From Shimia sediminis (lineage in GTDB: Bacteria > Pseudomonadota > Alphaproteobacteria > Rhodobacterales > Rhodobacteraceae), in assembly GCF_003990645.1 (NCBI RefSeq), contig NZ_RYZK01000001.1:248001-312000 (forward strand): a stretch of 64,000 bases of DNA, given 5' to 3'. Positions 59,354 to 64,000 of the stretch are shown in pieces. Every line of letters starts with the position of its first letter. The stretch's first letter is position 1. A model generated the notes under the pieces. That model searched no databases. It was not told where the DNA came from and saw only the letters and a list, made by a program, of their open reading frames with translations. A program made the translations under genes and the position numbers.

Positions 59354-60529
59354 TTAGCGAAACGCCTCTTCAAGGTCGGCGATCAGGTCGGTGACGTTTT
59401 CTATGCCGACAGATAGTCGGATCATGCCGTCTGAGATCCCCGCTGCGGCGCGCTGTTCCTCTGGCACGGCCTTGTGAGTCAGTGACGCCGGATGCTGGAT
59501 CAGGCTTTCCACGCCGCCCAGGCTGACGGCGAACTGAAACAGTGAGCTGCGTTTCAGAACTTCGTCGGCGCGGGCTTCACCGCCGTTAACCTCGATTGTG
59601 ACGATGGCCCCAAAGTCGTGCATCTGGCGAGCGGCAATGTCATGACCCGGATGGTCGGGCAGTCCGGGATAGCGCACGTCGTTCAGGCCAAAACGTGCGC
59701 GGTTCTCGGCAAAGTGTTCGGCCACGGCGCGGGCATTGCTGCAATGGCGATCCATGCGCACGGGCAGGGTTTTCACGGACCGCAAAAGCTGTGCGCAGTC
59801 CGGCGGAGACAGGACCGCGCCAACCGAGTTTTGCAGGAAGCCAAGGCGTTCGGTGATCTCGGTCGAGACATGCGGCGCAACACAGGCGACACCCGCCATC
59901 ATGTCGGAATGACCACAGAGGAACTTGGTGGCGGAATGCACAACGATGTCTGCGCCCAGGGCAAGTGGGTTTTGCAAATAGGGCGAGCAAAAGGTGTTGT
60001 CGCAGACCGTCAGAGCGCCGGTATCGCGGCCAATCTGCGAGATTGCGGCGATGTCAACGATGCGCAGGGTGGGGTTCGAGGGGGTCTCGTACCAGAGCAT
60101 GGCGGTCTTGTCGGTGACGGCAGCGCGCACGGCGTCGGTGTCGGAGAAATCGACAAAGGTCACGTCAAACCCGGCGGAGCGCATGCGCACCTGGGTCAAC
60201 AGGCGATGAACGCCCCCGTAGAGGTCGCCATGGGCAACAACATGCGCGCCGGCATCAAGCAGTTCCAGGACCGTCGCTGCCGCCGACAGGCCGGTGGGAA
60301 AGGCATAGCCAGCCTCGGCGCCTTCGAGGTCGGCAATACAGCGTTCAACCGTGTGACGGGTGGGGTTGCCGGAGCGGGCGTAGATATAGCCACGGTTTTC
60401 GCCAATGCCGTCTTGAACAAAGGTAGACGCCTGTACGATCGGGGTTACAACAGCCCCGGTCAGCGGATCGGGTTCCTGTGCCGCGTGGATGGCGCGGGTT
60501 TCAAAGGCGTGACGGTTTGATTTGTCCAT
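59354..60529 (-). CDS. Cys/Met-metabolism PLP enzyme (cystathionine lyase/synthase or methionine gamma-lyase family)
   Basis: The protein has 391 residues. TRAIHAAQEPDPLTGAVVTPI, YIYARSGNPTRHTVERCIADLEGAE and VVHSATKFLCGHSDMMAGV (with the PLP lysine) are typical of this fold-type I family, as is LGGVESLIQHPASLTH near the C-terminus. The family includes cystathionine gamma-synthase, the beta- and gamma-lyases, and methionine gamma-lyase, and sequence alone does not separate them here. No SAM riboswitch was recognised in the leader. Roseobacters use such enzymes to make methanethiol or cysteine. Confidence 0.87.
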   Translation of the reverse strand: MDKSNRHAFETRAIHAAQEPDPLTGAVVTPIVQASTFVQDGIGENRGYIYARSGNPTRHTVERCIADLEGAEAGYAFPTGLSAAATVLELLDAGAHVVAHGDLYGGVHRLLTQVRMRSAGFDVTFVDFSDTDAVRAAVTDKTAMLWYETPSNPTLRIVDIAAISQIGRDTGALTVCDNTFCSPYLQNPLALGADIVVHSATKFLCGHSDMMAGVACVAPHVSTEITERLGFLQNSVGAVLSPPDCAQLLRSVKTLPVRMDRHCSNARAVAEHFAENRARFGLNDVRYPGLPDHPGHDIAARQMHDFGAIVTIEVNGGEARADEVLKRSSLFQFAVSLGGVESLIQHPASLTHKAVPEEQRAAAGISDGMIRLSVGIENVTDLIADLEEAFR

Positions 60530-60692
60530 GATGCGGGTCCCTGGGGGTTATGTTTCGTGGAACCCTAGGCCAGGGACTTTGGGCCGCGCAATCGCTTTCC
60601 CATGCCGGAGATGAAGGAAACCAGTGATTGCTGTGTCATTGACGGGGAAACACGTGCGGAATAATTTGATCAAATATGACATCGGAGGTGAC

Positions 60693-61154
60693 ATGCAACA
60701 CTCAAGACCCCTAAAAACACGCAACGCAGCCTATGCAGATGCGCCTGACGTGGCACGGCTGGTTGGGAGTTTGCTTGAGGAACTCGGCGGCACAGCGCCA
60801 GACCGGGATGCCATTCTGAAAACCACCAGTGCGTTGATGGAAGAGGGCGCGGTAATTGCCTTGCTGGCCCATGACAAAGATGAGGCCATCGGGGTGTTGA
60901 TGCTGAATGAATGCGCCGCGATCTATGCGGGTGGTCGTTTCGGAGAGATCACTGAGCTTTATGTGGACCCCCGATACCGCTCGGACGGGGTGGCCGTAGC
61001 TTTGTTGAGCGCCGCAAGGCGGGTGGCGCAAGCCAAGAACTGGACCCGGTTTGAAGTTGGTGCCCCGAACCAGCCCGCGTGGAACCGAACGCTCCAATTT
61101 TATTTGCGCGAAGGGTTTGAGGAAGTGGGGCCCCGCCTACGCAAAGTGTTGTAG
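60693..61154 (+). CDS. GNAT-family N-acetyltransferase
   Basis: The protein has 153 residues. ITELYVDPRYRSDGVAVALLSAARRVAQAKNW is the acetyl-CoA-binding part (an R-x-x-G-V/A variant), and TRFEVGAPNQPAWNRTLQFYLREGFEEVG the later strands. A near-ideal ribosome-binding site, GGAGGTGAC, lies just before the ATG at 60693. It is divergent from the Cys/Met enzyme gene. Function beyond acyl transfer is unknown. Confidence 0.83.
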   Translation: MQHSRPLKTRNAAYADAPDVARLVGSLLEELGGTAPDRDAILKTTSALMEEGAVIALLAHDKDEAIGVLMLNECAAIYAGGRFGEITELYVDPRYRSDGVAVALLSAARRVAQAKNWTRFEVGAPNQPAWNRTLQFYLREGFEEVGPRLRKVL

Positions 61155-61202
61155 GCAGGGCTGATTGATGCGCGCGTGGCGGGTTTGGAACGCAAGTCGC
61201 CC

Positions 61203-61793
61203 CTAATCGGCGGCAGTCTCGTTCAACTCCATATGACCGCCGGACTTGGAGAACACACGACGCAGCATCGGTTCAAAGAATTCGAGCGGCTTTGATGGGT
61301 AGTCTGGATCAAAAGCGTTCTGGTCGTAGTTGTGGCAGAAATAGACGGCGTCGTCGTAGTAGGGGCTGTCTTTGTATTTTTCGCGCGCGTGGCGGTCTCC
61401 GCCCAGCATGTGGTTGTAGTAATAGCCCTGAAAGACGCAGTGGTGTTCGATGATCCAGCGGGCGCGCTCGCTCATGTAGGGACGCACCATGGCGGCGGCG
61501 AGTTCGCCGTGGTTGTAGGGGGACAGGATGTCGCCAATGTCGTGAATGAGCGCGGCCACCACGATTTCCTCGTCCGCACCATCTGCGTGTGCACGGGTCG
61601 CTGCCTGCAGGCAGTGGTGGTAGCGGTTGATCGGGTAGGGGGTCCAGTCTTCGTCCAGCGATTTCAGCATGGCAAGGATGCGATCCACCAGTTCGGCGTT
61701 GAACTGTTCTTCGTAGTCCATGACGGCGTCCCAGTCGGCCTGTGTGGCCTCTTCGAAACTGGTCCATGTGGGTTTATGCGATTTGTCGAGCAT
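61203..61793 (-). CDS. HD-domain protein, possibly of the mixed-valent diiron oxygenase type
   Basis: The protein has 196 residues. The HD motif is ALIHDIGDIL, preceded by PINRYHHCLQAATRAH and followed by IIEHHCVFQGYYYNHML, with a late Asp in NYDQNAFDPDYP. The length and the H...HD...H...D pattern are those of phosphohydrolases but also of the PhnZ/myo-inositol-oxygenase-like diiron oxygenases found in marine bacteria. It starts at 61793 (MLDKSHKPTWTSF) behind GGAGACTCTC. It faces a LysR gene across 102 bp. The substrate is unknown; an oxygenase role is a hypothesis. Confidence 0.72.
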   Translation of the reverse strand: MLDKSHKPTWTSFEEATQADWDAVMDYEEQFNAELVDRILAMLKSLDEDWTPYPINRYHHCLQAATRAHADGADEEIVVAALIHDIGDILSPYNHGELAAAMVRPYMSERARWIIEHHCVFQGYYYNHMLGGDRHAREKYKDSPYYDDAVYFCHNYDQNAFDPDYPSKPLEFFEPMLRRVFSKSGGHMELNETAAD

Positions 61794-61895
61794 GAGAGTC
61801 TCCTTGGGTGTCCTGTTGGGGACAGGGCTAGCAGAGGATATACGATAAGAAAAACGTATTGTTTTTATCAATCTGATCGAGTTTTCTGTTCGGTA

Positions 61896-62771
61896 ATGGA
61901 CGAGAAACTATTGCAGACCTTTCTGGCGGTGGCTGACACGCAGAGCTTTCACAGGGCCGCCAAGCGGCTCAATGTCACGCAGGCTGCGGTGAGCGCGCGG
62001 GTGCGCGCCCTGGAAGACGCGGTTGAGGTGACATTGTTCGAGCGCGGGCCGGGTGGTACGCGCCTGTCCGAAGCCGGGGTGCAGCTGCGGCCACATGCAG
62101 AACAGCTCTTGGGGCAATGGGCGCAGGTGCGCGCGGGCCTGGGGCGCCAGTTTGCCGGGCGGATTGCGTTGCGATTGGGGTGCCAGTTGTCGATCTGGGA
62201 CGGGCTGTTGGTGGATCTGACGATTTGGGCCGAGGAAACCTTGGACAAGCTGCCGCTGTCGCTGAATTTTGACCACGACAGCAACGCCCTGGACATGGTG
62301 CGGGACGGAGCAGTTGACCTGGTCATCACAGGAGAACGCCCGGCGGGGCAGAGATTGGAATGCGTGGAGTTGCCGCCAGAGCAGATGGCACTGATGGCGT
62401 CGCACCCCTGTTCGATCAAAGATGCGGAACTGCCGCTATTTCTGAACCTGCAGTTGGGGCCGGAATATGATGCGGCGGTCCGGGAACAGTTGGGGGACCG
62501 ATCCGGTCACTTGTTTCTGGGCAATGCCTTGATGGCCTTGAGGTATATGGGTCGGCGGGGTGGAATGACCTTTGTTCCAACACGCATGTCACATGAGTTG
62601 CACGCTGTAAGTCACTCAGACAATTTTGAAATTCCCAGATTTGCCGTGTACAATCCGAACGGGCCGTCGGCGGATTTGGTGAAACAGGTTGTTCCGGGAT
62701 TGAAGGAGCTGACAAAAGAAAAAGGGACACCGCAGGGCGTCCCTTATCCGTTCGAGGGTGATGGTTCTTAG
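61896..62771 (+). CDS. LysR-family regulator
   Basis: The protein has 291 residues. The N-terminal helix-turn-helix is MDEKLLQTFLAVADTQSFHRAAKRLNVTQAAVSARVRALED. The co-inducer domain starts near RIALRLGCQLSIWDGLLVDL. The divergent HD-domain gene is the obvious target. A short dyad, ATACG (61840-61844) with CGTAT (61855-61859), lies between them. Its last codons carry the terminator of the opposing iron-transport gene, and the two stop codons overlap. Confidence 0.85.
   Translation: MDEKLLQTFLAVADTQSFHRAAKRLNVTQAAVSARVRALEDAVEVTLFERGPGGTRLSEAGVQLRPHAEQLLGQWAQVRAGLGRQFAGRIALRLGCQLSIWDGLLVDLTIWAEETLDKLPLSLNFDHDSNALDMVRDGAVDLVITGERPAGQRLECVELPPEQMALMASHPCSIKDAELPLFLNLQLGPEYDAAVREQLGDRSGHLFLGNALMALRYMGRRGGMTFVPTRMSHELHAVSHSDNFEIPRFAVYNPNGPSADLVKQVVPGLKELTKEKGTPQGVPYPFEGDGS
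62722..62745 (-). terminator. Terminator of the iron-binding protein gene inside the LysR coding end
   Basis: On the minus strand AAGGGAC (from 62745-62739) and GTCCCTT (62728-62722) form a stem, followed by TTTCTTTTGTC. It lies within the last 17 codons of the convergent LysR gene. Confidence 0.75.
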
Positions 62772-63781
62772 CCGTCGAAGTCGACCTGTTCGGTGATTTT
62801 CAGAGCGGTTGAGCGGTGACCTGCTAGAGTCATCAGGTTCACATCATCCGCAGCGAACTCACCCCAACCCTGAACCAGTGGATCAGCATTGGTGCCAGGC
62901 GCGATAGGATACTCAAAGTTGGCTTTGGCGTAGATTTCCTGGGCTGCGGGCGAGGTCAGGAACTCCATCATCTTAAGAGCATTGTCGGCATTGGGAGCGT
63001 GTTTTGCCATGGCGATACCCGAAATGTTCACGTGGGTGCCCGCACCTTCAAAGGTTGGGAAGAGAACATTGACACTTTCGGCCCATGCTTTTTGTTCCTC
63101 GTCGCTGAGCATCTTGCCCATGTAATAGGTGTTGCCGATCGCAATGTCGCATTCACCCGCCCAGATCGCCTTCACTTGCGCGCGGTCGTTGCCTTGGGGC
63201 TTGCGTGCGAGGTTGGCCTTGACGCCTTCGAGCCATGCCTTGGCACCTTCTTCACCATGGTGGTGAATGACAGCCGAGGTCAGGGCGACGTTATAGGCGT
63301 TGGTGCCGGAACGGGTGCAGATGCGGCCTTTCCACTTGGGGTCGGCCAGATCTTCGTAGGTGGTGACCTCACCCTCGGCGACGCGATCCTTGGAGGCATA
63401 GACGATCCGTGCGCGGGTGGTCAGGCCATACCAATGGTTTTCCGGGTCACGATAGATTCCGGGCACGTTTGTGTTCAGCGTGTCACTGGATACCGGCTGG
63501 GTGAGGCCGGCGTTTACAACACTTGCAAGGCGCGAGATGTCGACGGTCAGCACGAGATCAGCGGGTGAGCGTTTGCCCTCGGCCTGCATGCGTTCGATCA
63601 TACCCTTTTTGAGGTAGGCGACGTTCACCTTGATGCCGGTCTCGGCAGTGAAGGCGTCGGTCAGCGGCTTGATCAGCTCGGGCTGGCGGTAGGAATAGAT
63701 GTTGACCTCATCAGCCATCGCTGGAGTGGCGACCGCGAGGGCGGTGACGGCAAAGGCGGCGGATTTCAGGTGGGCGATCAT
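62768..63781 (-). CDS. Iron(III) ABC transporter substrate-binding protein (FbpA/FutA type)
   Basis: The protein has 337 residues with a signal peptide ending AVATPAMA-DE. EVNIYSYRQPELIKPLTDAFTAETGIKVNV, SPADLVLTVDISRL, GRICTRSGTNAYNVALTSAVI and IGNTYYMGKML are typical of the ferric-iron binding proteins that hold Fe3+ through tyrosines (Tyr-Tyr in NTYYM). The start at 63781 is preferred to a TTG at 63796. No permease gene is visible downstream on this strand; it may lie elsewhere. Two abutting IscR-like boxes upstream imply control by Fe-S or iron status. Confidence 0.9.
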   Translation of the reverse strand: MIAHLKSAAFAVTALAVATPAMADEVNIYSYRQPELIKPLTDAFTAETGIKVNVAYLKKGMIERMQAEGKRSPADLVLTVDISRLASVVNAGLTQPVSSDTLNTNVPGIYRDPENHWYGLTTRARIVYASKDRVAEGEVTTYEDLADPKWKGRICTRSGTNAYNVALTSAVIHHHGEEGAKAWLEGVKANLARKPQGNDRAQVKAIWAGECDIAIGNTYYMGKMLSDEEQKAWAESVNVLFPTFEGAGTHVNISGIAMAKHAPNADNALKMMEFLTSPAAQEIYAKANFEYPIAPGTNADPLVQGWGEFAADDVNLMTLAGHRSTALKITEQVDFDG

Positions 63782-63820
63782 GCGACTCACTCTCAATTGC
63801 GTTTCTCTCTGAGACCGGAA

Positions 63821-63870
63821 TTACCCGACCAAATTAGTCGGGTCAATACCTGAATAAAGTAGTTGGGTAT
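63821..63870. promoter_or_regulatory. Two abutting IscR type-1-like boxes
   Basis: Read on the minus strand, 63870-63846 and 63845-63821 are two 25-bp sites in direct contact. Scored against the E. coli type-1 IscR consensus (ATA-SYY-GACT-RWWWY-AGTC-RRS-TAT), they match at 22 and 21 of 25 positions. The proximal one is centred on the perfect dyad ACCCGAC-N7-GTCGGGT (63823-63843). They lie 40-89 bp upstream of the iron-binding protein start. Confidence 0.7.
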
Positions 63871-63934
63871 TTGATCTGAGTCAAAAAACGCCGACACAGA
63901 AGGTGCAGTTCGAAAACCCTGCGCCGCGCGGGAT

Positions 63935-64000
63935 TTATTCTGCGTCCTTCTGTTCAACCAAACATGCCTCGAGAGCGGCACGCACATCATCAGGCCAGGG
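63935..64000 (-). CDS. C-terminal end of an unidentified protein
   Basis: A minus-strand frame enters from beyond the window and ends at TAA (63935-63937). The 21 visible residues include PWPDDVRAALEACLVEQKD, which looks like a real helical protein end. Too little is visible to name it. Its stop lies 65 bp upstream of the tandem IscR-like boxes, so it may be transcribed towards the iron-binding protein gene. Confidence 0.45.
   Translation of the reverse strand, partial: PWPDDVRAALEACLVEQKDAE

Noticed and set aside
60530-60692. SAM riboswitch upstream of the Cys/Met enzyme gene
   Set aside because: The leader was read for SAM-II and SAM-V type pseudoknots and no matching core was found.

Overview
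The window looks like chromosomal DNA of a marine Roseobacter-group alphaproteobacterium (Rhodobacteraceae). This rests on gene content and style, not on a database match: high G+C, an adenosylcobalamin-dependent ribonucleotide reductase, a non-pyrrolysine MttB-family methyltransferase, two FAD/GcvT-type N-methyl-amine dehydrogenases, a TRAP transporter, SelO, an SbtA-like permease, and the short hairpin plus TATTTTT repeat common after genes in this family. No phage, insertion sequence or CRISPR array was seen.

Layout. 1-5.2 kb: end of nrdJ, an ECF sigma factor, a secreted EF-hand protein, an MttB-family methyltransferase with a possible 31-residue upstream peptide, and an aminotransferase. 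5.3-7.5 kb: soxR, with a textbook SoxR promoter driving a VOC-protein/exporter pair, then a broken MmcQ/YjbR gene. 7.7-15.1 kb: housekeeping genes (cysS, cimA, methyltransferase, squalene/phytoene synthase-like protein, MFS transporter, DNA glycosylase, esterase). 15.2-24.6 kb: two envelope/nuclease genes, a cysteine-less OxyR-type regulator facing an SbtA-like permease, an arginine-degradation operon (arginase, CtlX, ornithine cyclodeaminase) facing an Lrp regulator, and dsbB with a YqaA-type gene. 24.8-29.2 kb: a TRAP system with a PhzS-like flavin monooxygenase inside it. 29.2-36.2 kb: tRNA-Leu(CAA), a lower-G+C acyltransferase, envelope proteins, an MscS channel and a DUF900 hydrolase. 36.3-41.9 kb: an RND efflux pair, a Hint-fold protein and a MobA-like transferase. 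42-50.2 kb: two FAD/GcvT dehydrogenases flanking a YceI protein and a very acidic exported protein, then a GcvA-like regulator with GFA and DUF1059 genes. 50.2-64 kb: Fur-family regulator, DEAD-box helicase, PhzF, CPA1 antiporter, EEP nuclease, EamA exporter, SelO, GNATs, nucleoside hydrolase, a Cys/Met PLP enzyme, an HD protein with a LysR regulator, an iron-binding ABC protein under tandem IscR-like boxes, and a partial gene.

The main new signals are regulatory. (1) Four copies of a two-palindrome element built on TTCTAGAA sit just after stop codons, and changes in their arms are compensated. (2) A 31-bp pattern is shared by the upstream regions of both FAD/GcvT dehydrogenases. (3) An OxyR-type operator sits next to an OxyR paralogue that has lost both redox cysteines. 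(4) Two IscR type-1-like boxes abut exactly upstream of the iron-binding protein gene. (5) A SoxR box lies in a 19-bp promoter spacer upstream of the VOC/exporter pair. No complete undescribed multi-gene system was found; the double-palindrome repeat and the shared 31-bp operator are the strongest candidates for something undescribed.
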